62,587 bases of DNA, taken from positions 1 to 62,587 of the forward strand of contig CAYYNQ010000088.1 in assembly GCA_964473105.1 (NCBI GenBank). Direction: 5' to 3'. This document shows positions 44,822 through 54,958 of the stretch, piece by piece. Within the stretch, counting starts at the first letter, position 1. The number at the start of each line of letters is the position of its first letter. This DNA comes from CAYYNQ01 sp964473105 (GTDB lineage: Bacteria; Sumerlaeota; Sumerlaeia; MVZB01). The position numbers and the translations under genes are program-made. Below the pieces are notes generated by a model. That model ran no database searches, was not told the DNA's origin, and saw nothing but the letters and a program-made list of their open reading frames with translations.

Positions 44822-46219
44822 TTACAGCCAGTCCTTGCCAAACACCGGGTGCAGGCTGTTGACCTGATTGGGGAACCAGAGAGTCAACTCGGGGGTGTTG
44901 TACAGAACCCGGTTGACGGCTTCCACCCCCTGACTGAATGAATGATCCTGGTTGGAAACCTCGTACTTCCATGCCCCGAAACGCCCACGGGAGAAAATGC
45001 CCAGGGACTCAAGTTCCGGAAGAATTTTCTCCAACGCCTCATCCCGGCGCAGACCGGGCGTGGGGTATCCGCGGGTCAATTCATGATGCCAAGTGTGGTG
45101 AACCTGGTTTCGGTTCTCGAAAAGACCCGTCTGAAGCATACCCTCAATCGTTTCATCGACAATCGTGGATGGATCAACAGGCTTGGCCGGGGATTGTGAA
45201 ACCTCGGCCATAAGGCTCCAGTAGCGGGTGATATCCGGCACATTGTGCGGACTGTAGTGGCTGAAGACAGTCACACGATAGAAAGGGCAGTTGGGCTCGG
45301 GGAAATACATCCAGCATTTACCTTCCAGCTCGGGTCCGCAAGATCCCTTGAGGCCAACCCCGATAATGTGAACCGTTGAATACTGAAGGAGTTCTGCACT
45401 TGCACGCAAGTGATCCAGATGGGCAATATCAACAAGCCGGTCCAGCGGCAGCGAGCTGATCAACCGGTCGTAGACAACCTGTGTGCCATCCTCGGCCGTC
45501 AGGGTACGCGCATTGGTGTCAATTCGAGAAACAGCACGACTGAAATTCATCCTATCACCGGGCATCCAGCCCGCGACTGCCTTCCAGACCGAACCGGTGC
45601 CACCGTGCTTGGGAAATCGGAATGTGTTGTTCGGTCCCCAAGACACATTATCCTGTTTCGTGACGACCGAACGCACGATCTTGTTCAGGTCGGGTAGCGC
45701 CACTCGGTCGCCAATCCAGCCTGCCGCCAATTTCTCCGGAGGCCAAGCCCAAACCTTGAAGTTGTAGGGCCGCATGAAAAGTTCGGCCAGTCCTGGCCCA
45801 CAGGTACCGTCGATGAGTTCACCGAAATTTTCGAAGCGGCCATCGACGGGATTCCGACAGACTTCAACAAGTCCTTCAATACATTTCAAAAGCTTGTCCT
45901 GAGGCAAACGGTGCAGGTTGTACTGAAAAGGATAGGGAACCCACGTGTTGCAGATCCGTACCCAGCTTTCACGCTGGTGATGCAGCCACCCGCCTTCCCC
46001 GAGTGCGGCATCCATGACCTCGTCGAAGGTGCGATAGTGCGAAAATTGCACATGCCCGCCGATATCCCACGTAAAACCATGTTCATCGGTGATGCTGCGA
46101 GCCAACCCGCCGGGTTCACCCGTCGCTTCCCATAGTTCCCAGTCGTCATGACCCGCCTGCTCAAGCCGCCAGGCAGCACCCAACCCGGTGGGTCCTGCTC
46201 CCAGAATGACGATTTTCAT
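44822..46219 (-). CDS. FAD-dependent amine-oxidase/UDP-galactopyranose mutase-like protein
   Basis: 465 residues. ILGAGPTGLGAAWRLEQAG (about 5-23) is the FAD dinucleotide-binding motif, followed by WEATGEPGGLARS. PYNFKVWAWPPEKL resembles the tyrosine/proline region of UDP-galactopyranose mutases and protoporphyrinogen oxidase-like proteins. UGM substrates fit the glycosyltransferases elsewhere in the window, but the key active-site arginines cannot be confirmed by eye, so function is left open. Confidence 0.75.
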   Translation of the reverse strand: MKIVILGAGPTGLGAAWRLEQAGHDDWELWEATGEPGGLARSITDEHGFTWDIGGHVQFSHYRTFDEVMDAALGEGGWLHHQRESWVRICNTWVPYPFQYNLHRLPQDKLLKCIEGLVEVCRNPVDGRFENFGELIDGTCGPGLAELFMRPYNFKVWAWPPEKLAAGWIGDRVALPDLNKIVRSVVTKQDNVSWGPNNTFRFPKHGGTGSVWKAVAGWMPGDRMNFSRAVSRIDTNARTLTAEDGTQVVYDRLISSLPLDRLVDIAHLDHLRASAELLQYSTVHIIGVGLKGSCGPELEGKCWMYFPEPNCPFYRVTVFSHYSPHNVPDITRYWSLMAEVSQSPAKPVDPSTIVDETIEGMLQTGLFENRNQVHHTWHHELTRGYPTPGLRRDEALEKILPELESLGIFSRGRFGAWKYEVSNQDHSFSQGVEAVNRVLYNTPELTLWFPNQVNSLHPVFGKDWL

Positions 46220-46267
46220 GGACCGTTCACCTCCATGCCATTAACCCGCAACCGAAAGTTGGTCTGA

Positions 46268-47872
46268 TCATGACCCGGATCTCCGTGTTTTTTCTGATTC
46301 TCGGGACTTTGATGAACGTGGCGTCTTCCCTGCTTTACCTTGGGCCCTGAGGTTCACGGCATCGCAGGTCGCCTGAATGGCTGCAGCCATCTGGTCCGGA
46401 CTGACACCCCGGGTCTTGTATCCGCCTTCCCATGTGATGGTGGTTTCAACCAGGGCATCGGTCCGGCCTCCCGGTGGAATCCTGACCGAATAATCCAAAA
46501 GTTTTGGGATACGGAAACCCAGTTGCGACTCCAATGAGCGCATTGCCTTGACAAAGGCGTCAAATCCGCCGTCGCCACTGGCCACGGCGTGGAACTGCCG
46601 GTCCTTGTAACGCACCAACACGCTGGCTGCAGGCTCGAGTCCGTGATTGCAGGTCACCATATAATCGATCACCTCAAACTCCCTGTCCCCGGGACGTTGC
46701 AAGACGTCCGCGACGATGTAGGGAAGATCCTCGATAGTTACAGTTTTTTTCGTGTCAGCAAGGGTGATGATTTTATTCAGGACTTGTTTCTTCTGGTCAT
46801 CATTCAGTTCAATGTTCATCTTCTTAAGGTTGAAATCGAGACTTGCCTTGCCCATTAGCTTGCCCATCGCGTAGGTGCGCGTCCGGTCGAACCGGGATGG
46901 TTTCAAGCGGCTATGGTAAAGTCGCCCCTTCTTGTCACCATCGGCATGGATGCCCGCGGTCTGGGTAAAGACTCCTTCCCCCGTAACCGGTTTGTTCCAG
47001 GAAATTGTCTTGCCCGTGAATATTTCCGTCAAACGGCTGGCTTCCTTGAGTTTTTTCTCATTAACTGAGCAGCGAAAAGGCGTGAAGTCACGGGTCGTGA
47101 CCACCAGTTCATCCAACGGGGCATTACCCGTGCGCTCGCCAAGCCCGTTGATCGTTGCATGGATCCCCCTTGCCCCGGCACGAAGACCCGCCAGCGAATT
47201 TGCCGTCGCCAAGCCGTAATCGTTGTGTGCATGAAAATCAAACCAAGTATCAGGAAACTCCTCGACAAGCGAGTCGACAAAATCGGACACCTGCGAACTC
47301 TCGAGCAAACCCAGCGTATCAGGCAGCATGATCCGCTTGAAGGGTAGCTTCTGCAGGGAGCGGATCATTTCACGGACATAGTCCGGTGAGTTCAACATGC
47401 CGCCGGACCAATCCTCCAGATAGACATTGAACTCAATATTCTTGCGGGTTCCGTATCTGACGGTACGGGATATATCCTTCAGGTGTTCACCGAGATTGCG
47501 CTTGAGTTGTGTTTCACAGTGCTCACGCGACCCCTTTGCCAGAAGATTGATTACCCGGCATCCCGTTGCATGGACCCAGTCAACCGACAATTTGTGGTCG
47601 ACAAAACCCAAGACCTCTACACGCTTGAGGTGTTTATTCCGGCGTGCCCAGCTTGCAATCATACGGAGAGTTTCGTGTTCCCCTTCACTCACGCGGGCCG
47701 ATGCAATCTCAATCCGGTCGACCCCCACACCTTCAAGGAGCAGGCGGGCGATCGCCATTTTTTCCTCGGGCAGGATCGACACGCCATCGGTTTGTTCACC
47801 GTCACGAAGCGTCGTATCCATCACCTCAAAGGGGATCAGCTTCGAGCTCCTGTTTTTACGCGATTTTCCCAT
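46268..47872 (-). CDS. Citramalate / 2-isopropylmalate synthase family enzyme
   Basis: 534 residues of the LeuA/CimA family, which condense acetyl-CoA with pyruvate or 2-oxoisovalerate. TTLRDGEQ (20-27), FHAHNDYGLATANS and NGLGERTGNAPLDEL are the metal- and acetyl-CoA-binding segments. The C-terminal LeuA dimer domain contains the CNHGLEPAAS fragment and GGRTDALVETTI. Length and domain order fit either citramalate synthase (isoleucine) or isopropylmalate synthase (leucine); the substrate-deciding residues cannot be settled by eye. Followed by a short basic tail. Confidence 0.88.
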   Translation of the reverse strand: MGKSRKNRSSKLIPFEVMDTTLRDGEQTDGVSILPEEKMAIARLLLEGVGVDRIEIASARVSEGEHETLRMIASWARRNKHLKRVEVLGFVDHKLSVDWVHATGCRVINLLAKGSREHCETQLKRNLGEHLKDISRTVRYGTRKNIEFNVYLEDWSGGMLNSPDYVREMIRSLQKLPFKRIMLPDTLGLLESSQVSDFVDSLVEEFPDTWFDFHAHNDYGLATANSLAGLRAGARGIHATINGLGERTGNAPLDELVVTTRDFTPFRCSVNEKKLKEASRLTEIFTGKTISWNKPVTGEGVFTQTAGIHADGDKKGRLYHSRLKPSRFDRTRTYAMGKLMGKASLDFNLKKMNIELNDDQKKQVLNKIITLADTKKTVTIEDLPYIVADVLQRPGDREFEVIDYMVTCNHGLEPAASVLVRYKDRQFHAVASGDGGFDAFVKAMRSLESQLGFRIPKLLDYSVRIPPGGRTDALVETTITWEGGYKTRGVSPDQMAAAIQATCDAVNLRAQGKAGKTPRSSKSRESEKTRRSGS

Positions 47873-47997
47873 TCATGATTCCTGCGCTAAAAGTCTCTTC
47901 CATCCCGGGTCTATGGGCGATGCGGCCCTTCCGTGGCCGTTCTGACTTCATTGGATACCTTGGGATATGCCCCAGGTTCGGGTTCAAGCGATTCTAC

Positions 47998-50748
47998 TCA
48001 TGCCAGAATACAGGTTCGCTCCTCATTCTTAAGAACCATTCCTGTCCGGGTCACCCGGACATGGATACCCAGTTCAACCGGTTTACCAAGAAGCCGGGCC
48101 AACGCCTCGTGAGGCTTGATGTAGCAACCCGGCTGATGACTGATCGACATTTCGATAGATATTCGACCGTCATCGCAGGGCCTGATATCAAGCTCCAGAA
48201 GACCCCGTTTCAGGTCGACTTGGCGGGTCCCCTTTTTCTTGTTTACCTCGACATTCCACGTTTCCCGATCCCCGAATTCATTGATCACCTTTGTAATATC
48301 CATCATTCCGGCTTCAAAGGATCTGGTGGTTTCCAACCTGAACCTTGAGAAAACAATATCTGACTCGAGTGATGATCCACGCAGGAGTATTTCCCTGACA
48401 CCAGAAAACACAAGGCCGTCCAACTTGATCTGGTTCAGTGTTTTCACCAATCCGGCGGGTTGCAACTTGCGCGCAAGCAGGATATCCATCATTTCATTTT
48501 CCCCGGCCACACCCAGTGGCAACGGTGGCGGATACTGCATGCGGGGCTGGGGGTTGAAGCCCTGCGAGTAGGCTAGGGGAACCCCTGCGCGCCGCAGCAC
48601 GATCCGGAGAACCTTTGAGAAATCAAGATGCGACAGGTAACGCAACCCCCCCAGCTTGGTGTAGGTCAGGCGAAGACGCTGCACGGGTGGGGGCATCCCG
48701 TGATCCCCGGGAGATTGATCGCCATGCCTGTCTTCCATGGGGTCCTCACCCGGACCATAGCCGGTCGTCCTTGAAGCCATCGTCTGTTCCATCGCACTGT
48801 TGACCGCAGCAACCGAAGGGTTTCCAGCCATGTCTTCCGAACGGTCACGGTTTACAGACTTACCGGCCGGCGCCACATGTGCCCACTCAAGCATGTTGTC
48901 AGCCATGGTGTGATCAAAAAGATCATTACAGACTTCACATCCCGCACAACGTCCGGTATCGCATTTGTCAACGACATGCTGCCTGCGTGCCCGGCGCTGG
49001 TCGGCCCATAAAAATCGCCTGCCGACATTACTCTCAATATGGTCGAAGGGCAGGATCTCGGCTTCATCCCGATCCCGCGCCGAATACCAAACCGGGTTCA
49101 GCCCGACATCCCTGAATGCTTGCATCCACGTCTCGAACTGGAATTTTTCACTCCAGCCGTCAAGACGCGCGCCGAGCTCCCAGGCACGACGGACAACAGC
49201 CGACACCCTCCGGTCCCCCCGCGCCAGCACAGATTCCAGGAACGCGGCCCGTGTATCAGCCGTCTTGATGTCGACACGATGACCACAACGACCTCTGACC
49301 TCACCCCGGACGAGCTGATAGCGGCGTTCTAATTCCTCTGGCAACGGCTGTGCCTCCCACTGGAAGGGCGTGTTGCATTTCGGCACAAACGGGGATAGCG
49401 TCACATTGACCCGCGTCCGGTTCCCGTGATATCTCCGGCCAAGTTGCGCCGCCTTGTCACAGATATCGACAATGCCCATCAGGTCCTCATCGGTCTCGGT
49501 CGGCAGCCCGAGCATGAAATAGAATTTGACCGTGCGCCAGCCCCGCCTGAACACGTCCTCAATGATCTCGAAGAACTTGTCCTGATCAACCGGCTTGTTG
49601 ATCACATCACGAAGCCGGGTTGTTCCCGCCTCGGGGGCGAACGTAAATCCCGACTTGCGGACCTTCGCGATTTCATCAACCAGCTTGACATCAAACGCGT
49701 TGATCCGTAGTGACGGGAGTGAGACGGAAATACCACGCGGTCCGAGATCCATGGTCATCTGCTCGATTAACGGCCCAATCAATGAGTAATCCGCTGAACT
49801 CAGAGAAAGCAGTGAGATCTCATCATAACCCGTGTTCTCGACACCCTCCCGCGCAATCTCGACAATTTGTTCCAAGGGCCTCTCGTTCACCGGCCGTGTG
49901 ATCATCCCCGCCTGGCAGAAACGACATCCGTTGACACAACCCCGCCTGATCTCAATCGCCAGCCGGTCATGCACGGTCCGCATCAGCGGCACGACTGGCC
50001 TGACTGAACCCTTGTCACGGGCAACATTGAAATAACGCTTATGGACTGGCAGTGGGGGGGCGTCATTCTTCCACATGTCCACCGCCCTAACCTCACGAAT
50101 GGACCCGTTCTCGTGATAATCAAATTCGTAAAACTCCGGCACGTAAACACCCCGAATATCAGCCAGCGACCTGAGGATACGCATTCGATCCCAGGATTCG
50201 ATCTTGGCGCGGTCGACCAGGCCGCAGACCTCGAGGATTACCTGCTCACCATCCCCGACAATGAATGCGTCCAGAAACGGGGAAACGGGTTCCGGCGCAA
50301 ACGCACCCTCCCCTCCACCGATCAGGATCGGGAACGGATCGACACGTTCACGACTCTCCAGGGGAATGCCTGAAAGATCGAGCATGGTCAGGATATTGGT
50401 GAAGTTGACCTCGTGTTGAAGCGTAAAACCGACCCAGTCAAACTCATTGAGTCCACGCCGTGTCTCCAGCGAGCTGCAGGGCAGGCCGTGCGACCGGAGC
50501 AATTCCTCCATGTCGGCCCAAGGACAGTAGGCACGCTCCGCCGCCCAGTGTGGGACCTGATTTATCCGTTCATAAAGTAACCGGTAGCCGTGATAGGACA
50601 TCCCGATCTCATAGAGATCGGGGAATGCCAGGCATCCACGCACCCTTACCTTGTCCTTGATAACCTGATTGAATTCACCCCCCACGTAACGGGCGGGCTT
50701 CTCGACATGCATCAGCAATGGCTCGATTTGTTCCCACGAAACCGGCAT
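47998..50748 (-). CDS. Radical SAM protein fused to DUF2344 (TIGR03960 + TIGR03936)
   Basis: 916 residues. An N-terminal domain of about 250 residues precedes the radical SAM core with CVNGCRFCQAG (C271, C275, C278). A cysteine cluster near 600-630 (KCDTGRCAGCEVC) follows the SAM domain, and from about residue 695 a DUF2344 domain begins (LRYLSHLDFSKVLRIVLRRA). The pair is widespread but of uncertain function; it has been linked to tRNA or ribosome-associated modification only by context. The ATG at 50748 follows AAGGGA at about 10 bases; the frame opens further to 50823. Confidence 0.9.
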   Translation of the reverse strand: MPVSWEQIEPLLMHVEKPARYVGGEFNQVIKDKVRVRGCLAFPDLYEIGMSYHGYRLLYERINQVPHWAAERAYCPWADMEELLRSHGLPCSSLETRRGLNEFDWVGFTLQHEVNFTNILTMLDLSGIPLESRERVDPFPILIGGGEGAFAPEPVSPFLDAFIVGDGEQVILEVCGLVDRAKIESWDRMRILRSLADIRGVYVPEFYEFDYHENGSIREVRAVDMWKNDAPPLPVHKRYFNVARDKGSVRPVVPLMRTVHDRLAIEIRRGCVNGCRFCQAGMITRPVNERPLEQIVEIAREGVENTGYDEISLLSLSSADYSLIGPLIEQMTMDLGPRGISVSLPSLRINAFDVKLVDEIAKVRKSGFTFAPEAGTTRLRDVINKPVDQDKFFEIIEDVFRRGWRTVKFYFMLGLPTETDEDLMGIVDICDKAAQLGRRYHGNRTRVNVTLSPFVPKCNTPFQWEAQPLPEELERRYQLVRGEVRGRCGHRVDIKTADTRAAFLESVLARGDRRVSAVVRRAWELGARLDGWSEKFQFETWMQAFRDVGLNPVWYSARDRDEAEILPFDHIESNVGRRFLWADQRRARRQHVVDKCDTGRCAGCEVCNDLFDHTMADNMLEWAHVAPAGKSVNRDRSEDMAGNPSVAAVNSAMEQTMASRTTGYGPGEDPMEDRHGDQSPGDHGMPPPVQRLRLTYTKLGGLRYLSHLDFSKVLRIVLRRAGVPLAYSQGFNPQPRMQYPPPLPLGVAGENEMMDILLARKLQPAGLVKTLNQIKLDGLVFSGVREILLRGSSLESDIVFSRFRLETTRSFEAGMMDITKVINEFGDRETWNVEVNKKKGTRQVDLKRGLLELDIRPCDDGRISIEMSISHQPGCYIKPHEALARLLGKPVELGIHVRVTRTGMVLKNEERTCILA

Positions 50749-50917
50749 GATATAGTCATCCCTTGAAAGAATTATGAAGCGGACCGGTTCAACCCATCGT
50801 CCGGACAGACCATGTCCATTCAACCCAACACTTTATCATTTTAAGGGGTTACGACCAATCTTAAAAGGGAGAACACCGGGTGACTATGGACGGGACCTTG
50901 TCAATACAATCCTTACG

Positions 50918-50945
50918 TTGAAATTTTATCCCGAAACGCTATGCT
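50918..50945 (+). promoter_or_regulatory. Sigma-70-type promoter of folD
   Basis: TTGAAA (50918-50923), a 16-base spacer and TATGCT (50940-50945). The predicted start near 50952 leaves a leader of about 35 bases before the ATG at 50987. Confidence 0.5.
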
Positions 50946-50986
50946 TTCAGCGTCAGTTATAAATCCGGTGTGGAGAAAAGGATCCC

Positions 50987-51868
50987 ATGGCGACCATCAT
51001 CGACGGGAAGACAACCTCGGGGGTAATCCGCGAGGAAATTGCGGGGGAAATCAGTCGGGCTGTCAAGAAGGGCCTGCGCCCACCGGGACTGGCAGTTGTC
51101 CTTGTGGGCAATAATCCGGCTAGTGAAACCTATGTGCGCAGCAAGGAAAGGTCGAGCGTCAAGGCGGGATTTCACTCGGTCAAGATCGACCGGCCTGCAT
51201 CAACCACACAGGATGAACTTCTCAAGTTGATCAGCGGGTTGAACAGCGATCCATCCATCGACGGGATTCTCTGCCAACTCCCGCTGCCCGACCATATCAA
51301 CGAGCACGCCGTCACTCTGGCAATTGATCCCGACAAGGACGTGGATGGTTTCCACCCGATCAATGCCGGCCGGCTGGCAATCGGCCTGCCCGGTTTTGTG
51401 CCCTGCACACCCAAGGGATGCAAGGAGCTGTTGATCCGTTACAACATTCCCGCCGAAGGCCGTCACGTTGTCGTACTCGGCAGGTCCAATATTGTCGGAG
51501 TCCCGATGGCACAGCTGATGATGCAGAAGTCGGAAGGCGCCAACGCGACGGTCACGGTATGCCACTCGCGGACTCGTGAACTGCCCGCAGTCTGCGCATC
51601 GGCCGACATCCTGATCGCCGCCATTGGCCGGCCCCGCATGGTCACCGCCGAGTATGTCCGGGAAGGGGCGGTTGTCATTGACGTGGGGATCAACCGCATT
51701 GAGGATCCCTCGACAAGATCGGGCAAACGTCTGGTCGGGGATGTGGATTATGAGGCCGTGTTTGAAAAGGCCTCGGCCATCACTCCTGTTCCCGGCGGTG
51801 TCGGCCCGATGACAATCGCAATGCTGATGCAGAACACTGTCGAGAGCTGGCGAAGGTGTACCGCCTGA
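50987..51868 (+). CDS. folD: Methylenetetrahydrofolate dehydrogenase/cyclohydrolase
   Basis: 293 residues. FolD interconverts 5,10-methylene- and 10-formyl-THF with NADP+, supplying one-carbon units for purines and fMet. ASETYVRSKERSS holds the catalytic Tyr and Lys, QLPLPDHIN and DKDVDGFHP follow, LGRSNIVGVPMAQL is the NADP site and TPVPGGVGPMT the family C-terminal signature. Transcribed away from the radical SAM gene from its own promoter. Confidence 0.96.
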   Translation: MATIIDGKTTSGVIREEIAGEISRAVKKGLRPPGLAVVLVGNNPASETYVRSKERSSVKAGFHSVKIDRPASTTQDELLKLISGLNSDPSIDGILCQLPLPDHINEHAVTLAIDPDKDVDGFHPINAGRLAIGLPGFVPCTPKGCKELLIRYNIPAEGRHVVVLGRSNIVGVPMAQLMMQKSEGANATVTVCHSRTRELPAVCASADILIAAIGRPRMVTAEYVREGAVVIDVGINRIEDPSTRSGKRLVGDVDYEAVFEKASAITPVPGGVGPMTIAMLMQNTVESWRRCTA

Positions 51869-51928
51869 CAGAAACAACCGCAAGAAAAAATAATTCCTGA
51901 ATTGCGTGCGGATCGCTGTCAGCCCGGA

Positions 51929-52774
51929 TCATTCACCCAGCAACCTGCTCCGGATTCTGCGAAATCGTTCCGAATCCAGGGCCAAGATTCCAGGCCCGGG
52001 GTATTTCCTCACCTGCCGACGGATATTCTCAATCCGGTCACGCGTGGCAGGATGTGTTGACATCACGCTGTGGATAACCCCGCTGTCACCGGACCCCTGT
52101 TCCTCGGACCACGCCATCATCTTCCTGAAAAAACTGACCGCCGCACGCGGCTCGTAACCGGCTCGGTACATCGCCTCCACACCCAATTGGTCCGCTTCCC
52201 GTTCATCATCGCGACCAAACCTGCGCATGGCCAATACGCCCCCCAATTGATGAACCTGCTGGACCATGTCCGCCTTTTCCCCTGCAAGGATCTGTATCAG
52301 CAGGTCGGCACCCATGGCCCTCTGCATCGCGCGGATCCCGTGACGGGACGTGACGTGGTTGATTTCATGCCCCAACACCGCAAGAACTTCGGCCTCGTGT
52401 TCGGCCAGCCTGATCAGGCCGAGGTTGACGTAGCAGTATCCACCGGGTATGGCAAATGCATTCACCTCCTCAGATGCCGTGATTTTGAACGTGAATTCCT
52501 GCCCGCAGGGTGGTGAATGTGCGACCAGCCGCTGTCCAGCCTCATCCAGCCAAGCCTGAGCTTCCGGATCATGGATAATCTCGATCTCCTTTTCAATCTC
52601 CTTCGAGAATTCATCCCCCAACTTCGCCTCCTGTGCGGGCGGAATCGTGATATAGGTTGCCTTCTGCTCCAAGTCTCTCAAGGTTTTGCACGACTGCAAT
52701 GAGAAAGAAAGCAAGAGGAACAGGAAAACCATCCTGTTCAGGAAGTAACTTCTGGGCGGGACAAAGTTATGCAT
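51929..52774 (-). CDS. M48-family metalloprotease lipoprotein (BepA/LoiP-like)
   Basis: 281 residues. A lipoprotein signal with lipobox LQSC (Cys29) anchors it to the outer or inner membrane. HEINH at 136-140 and EREADQLG (third ligand) form the zinc site of M48 peptidases. Similar periplasmic proteases remove misassembled outer-membrane proteins. Its start overlaps the upstream glycosyltransferase stop by 8 bases, making a two-gene operon. Confidence 0.9.
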   Translation of the reverse strand: MHNFVPPRSYFLNRMVFLFLLLSFSLQSCKTLRDLEQKATYITIPPAQEAKLGDEFSKEIEKEIEIIHDPEAQAWLDEAGQRLVAHSPPCGQEFTFKITASEEVNAFAIPGGYCYVNLGLIRLAEHEAEVLAVLGHEINHVTSRHGIRAMQRAMGADLLIQILAGEKADMVQQVHQLGGVLAMRRFGRDDEREADQLGVEAMYRAGYEPRAAVSFFRKMMAWSEEQGSGDSGVIHSVMSTHPATRDRIENIRRQVRKYPGPGILALDSERFRRIRSRLLGE

Positions 52775-53918
52775 TCAAAACATCCGCGTAAACCGACTTG
52801 ACCTCCGCGGCCATGCGTTCGATTGAGTAATTTTCAAGGGCCCTTTTCCGGCCGGCCGACCCCATCGCCTTGCGCCGGTCGGGCGAGGCAAGCAATTCCC
52901 GGATCGCCTCCGTCAACGCACCCGGGTCCCCCGGAGGAACCACCATGCCTGTCGTGCCATGCTTGTTGACCTCCGGCACCGCGGTGGGAAGGTCGGTAGA
53001 TATGACCGGCAGGCCACAAACCATCGCTTCGACTTGGCAGAGGCCGAACGCCTCGCTGCGCTGGTGGGCGGGCAGGACAAAAAGCGCGGCCGCGTGCAGC
53101 AGCGCAATGGCCACAGGATCACTGACATGCCCCGTAAAAACAACCCGATCCCCCAAGCCAAGCCCCGAGGCCATACGTCTCAGGTCCGGACCCATGGCTC
53201 CATCCCCGGCAATCACGGCACGGACACGGGACAACCGACTCAATGCCTCCAGCAGGTAGGCCAAGCCCTTGTATTCCCTGAGACAGCCCAGAAAAAGAAT
53301 AAACTCCCCGTATTTCTCGATCAAATCATCCCTGATTGCGCGTAAATCAGGCGTCAGAATATAGTTAGCCAAGGGATAGCCCAGCGGAACGACACGGCAG
53401 CGAGAGCGATGGGTTTTCAGTTGTTCCGATGTCTCCATGTAACGCCGACTGGTCGGCATGATAACCCGCATCTGTCCCAGAAACCGCTGGTAAACAGGAT
53501 TCCAAGCCAGCATCGCAGAACGCTGCCTGACAACGTCACTGTGATACGTCACGACCGATGGCGTCTTCAAACCGCACAATAGATAGGCAAGTTCGCCGGT
53601 GGGATGCGGCGCGTGAAAATGAAACAGGTCGGCCTTGGATTTTTTCATCGCGGAGATAAATCCCGGAGCCAGCGGGGTGGACATCAGGCGCCCCCAGCTC
53701 GGAACCTCAACCACCTGAATCCCGGGGGCGCCATTTCCCATCGAACCCATCTCAAGGAAGCGCTGACATCCCCTCCGGCTGCGCGATGCGACCAGAATGA
53801 TCGGCTCATAAGCATCCGCCGTGTGCTGCGCCAGTGATGAAATGATCCGTTCCACCCCGCCCTGAACAGGCGGATAGACATCCTTGTAAACATGAGCAAT
53901 ACGGGGTGTTGAGTCCAT
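52767..53918 (-). CDS. GT4-family glycosyltransferase
   Basis: 383 residues of the GT-B fold. An acceptor domain with YPPVQGGVERIISSL leads to the donor domain with FLGCLREYKGLAYLLEAL, GDGAMGPDLR, and the GT4 signature SEAFGLCQVEAMVCGLPV. Likely uses a nucleotide sugar for surface glycan assembly; donor unknown. Shares a coding overlap with the M48 lipoprotease and diverges from the VanZ-like gene. Confidence 0.88.
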   Translation of the reverse strand: MDSTPRIAHVYKDVYPPVQGGVERIISSLAQHTADAYEPIILVASRSRRGCQRFLEMGSMGNGAPGIQVVEVPSWGRLMSTPLAPGFISAMKKSKADLFHFHAPHPTGELAYLLCGLKTPSVVTYHSDVVRQRSAMLAWNPVYQRFLGQMRVIMPTSRRYMETSEQLKTHRSRCRVVPLGYPLANYILTPDLRAIRDDLIEKYGEFILFLGCLREYKGLAYLLEALSRLSRVRAVIAGDGAMGPDLRRMASGLGLGDRVVFTGHVSDPVAIALLHAAALFVLPAHQRSEAFGLCQVEAMVCGLPVISTDLPTAVPEVNKHGTTGMVVPPGDPGALTEAIRELLASPDRRKAMGSAGRKRALENYSIERMAAEVKSVYADVLNA

Positions 53919-54014
53919 CGATCCATTTTACGATGTAATTTTCCCGAATGGCATCATAAAGTAACCCCGGGCCGTAATCTACACGGTCGGAACAGGATTG
54001 ATCCCTACCTGGAC

Positions 54015-54452
54015 ATGAAAACCCTGCGATTGATGTGTTTGCTCCTGTCGATTCTCCATCCGACTCACCGGTGGGGAATGCGTCATGTCACCACATGGTA
54101 TACCCTGCCAATGGTCATCTGGGCCGCCGGTCTTGCATTTATCAGTCTGGTCCCGCCCATTCGACTCCCGTCATTTGCATTTGACCTCGGCGACAAGCTT
54201 CAACATTGGATCTGTTACTTCTTCCTGTCGGCGCTGTTGCTGAGGGGGTACCTGAGAAGCACAGCCATGAGATTCACCCATATCTGGGTGGCTGTGCTGA
54301 CCGCCACACTATGGGGCCTGTATCTGGAATATCTCCAGTCAATGACGCCTTATCGGACATTCGACTGGTGGGATGCACTCTCAAATGCGGCGGGAGCAGT
54401 CTGCGGCGCCTTTGCCTGGAAGGTCTGGCGGTCCGGGTCCACCCCCAGATAA
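54015..54452 (+). CDS. VanZ-like membrane protein
   Basis: 145 residues with about four membrane helices. DKLQHWICYFFLSALLL in the second helix region and EYLQSMTPYRTFDWWDALSNAAGA in the last contain the VanZ-family polar residues. VanZ-like proteins are common small membrane proteins, some giving low-level glycopeptide resistance or lying near surface-sugar genes. Divergent from the GT4 gene; role here unclear. Confidence 0.82.
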   Translation: MKTLRLMCLLLSILHPTHRWGMRHVTTWYTLPMVIWAAGLAFISLVPPIRLPSFAFDLGDKLQHWICYFFLSALLLRGYLRSTAMRFTHIWVAVLTATLWGLYLEYLQSMTPYRTFDWWDALSNAAGAVCGAFAWKVWRSGSTPR

Positions 54453-54616
54453 CCGCATCCCGTGGGAATCGACAATCAGCACCGCTGCAGGGAAGATCCG
54501 CTTGATGTCGATAGCAGTTCACGGCCCGACACGACATGGGTATCTCCGATACCGCATTCTTTGCCCGGTAGTCATTACAGCAACCCTGATGATCAATCTG
54601 GCAGGCACATTCGAGC

Positions 54617-54958
54617 TCAACTATAGAGGCCTGAACTGGAATCCATCTGTCTCGGAAAATCCAGCAGGGGATTGATCGTGTCGGCGGTCGTCAGGATATC
54701 CGGCAGAACTTGGGAATAGGCAATTTCCATGTAACCGCTACGCTTGATCAATTCCATCATCGCTGCTGACAGGTTTTGGGCGATCAGGTTGATACCCACG
54801 CTTCGTGCCCTGATTCTCGCGGCCTGAATCGTACTGACTGCCGACAGCAACGCCACAGCAACAATTCCCATTGCGATCAAAACCTCTATCAGCGTGAAGC
54901 CTGGAGAACTACCGCCTCGACCTTAACTGGACCTGTGTAGGAGCCGGTTGAATTTCAT
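54617..54958 (-). pseudogene. Prepilin-like gene broken by a nonsense codon in its leader
   Basis: An ATG at 54956-54958, after GGGGGGATGAA, opens MKFNRLLHRSS, then TAA (54923-54925) interrupts codon 12, after which the same frame continues GRGGSSPGFTLIEVLIAMGI and about 95 further codons to a stop at 54617. G|FTLIE is the prepilin-peptidase site, and IEVLIAMGIVAVALL is a GspI/PilV-like helix. Only the short, unsupported downstream ORF from 54880 would be translated, without the cleavage site. Single-base loss is the likely cause; a sequencing error is the main alternative. Confidence 0.75.
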
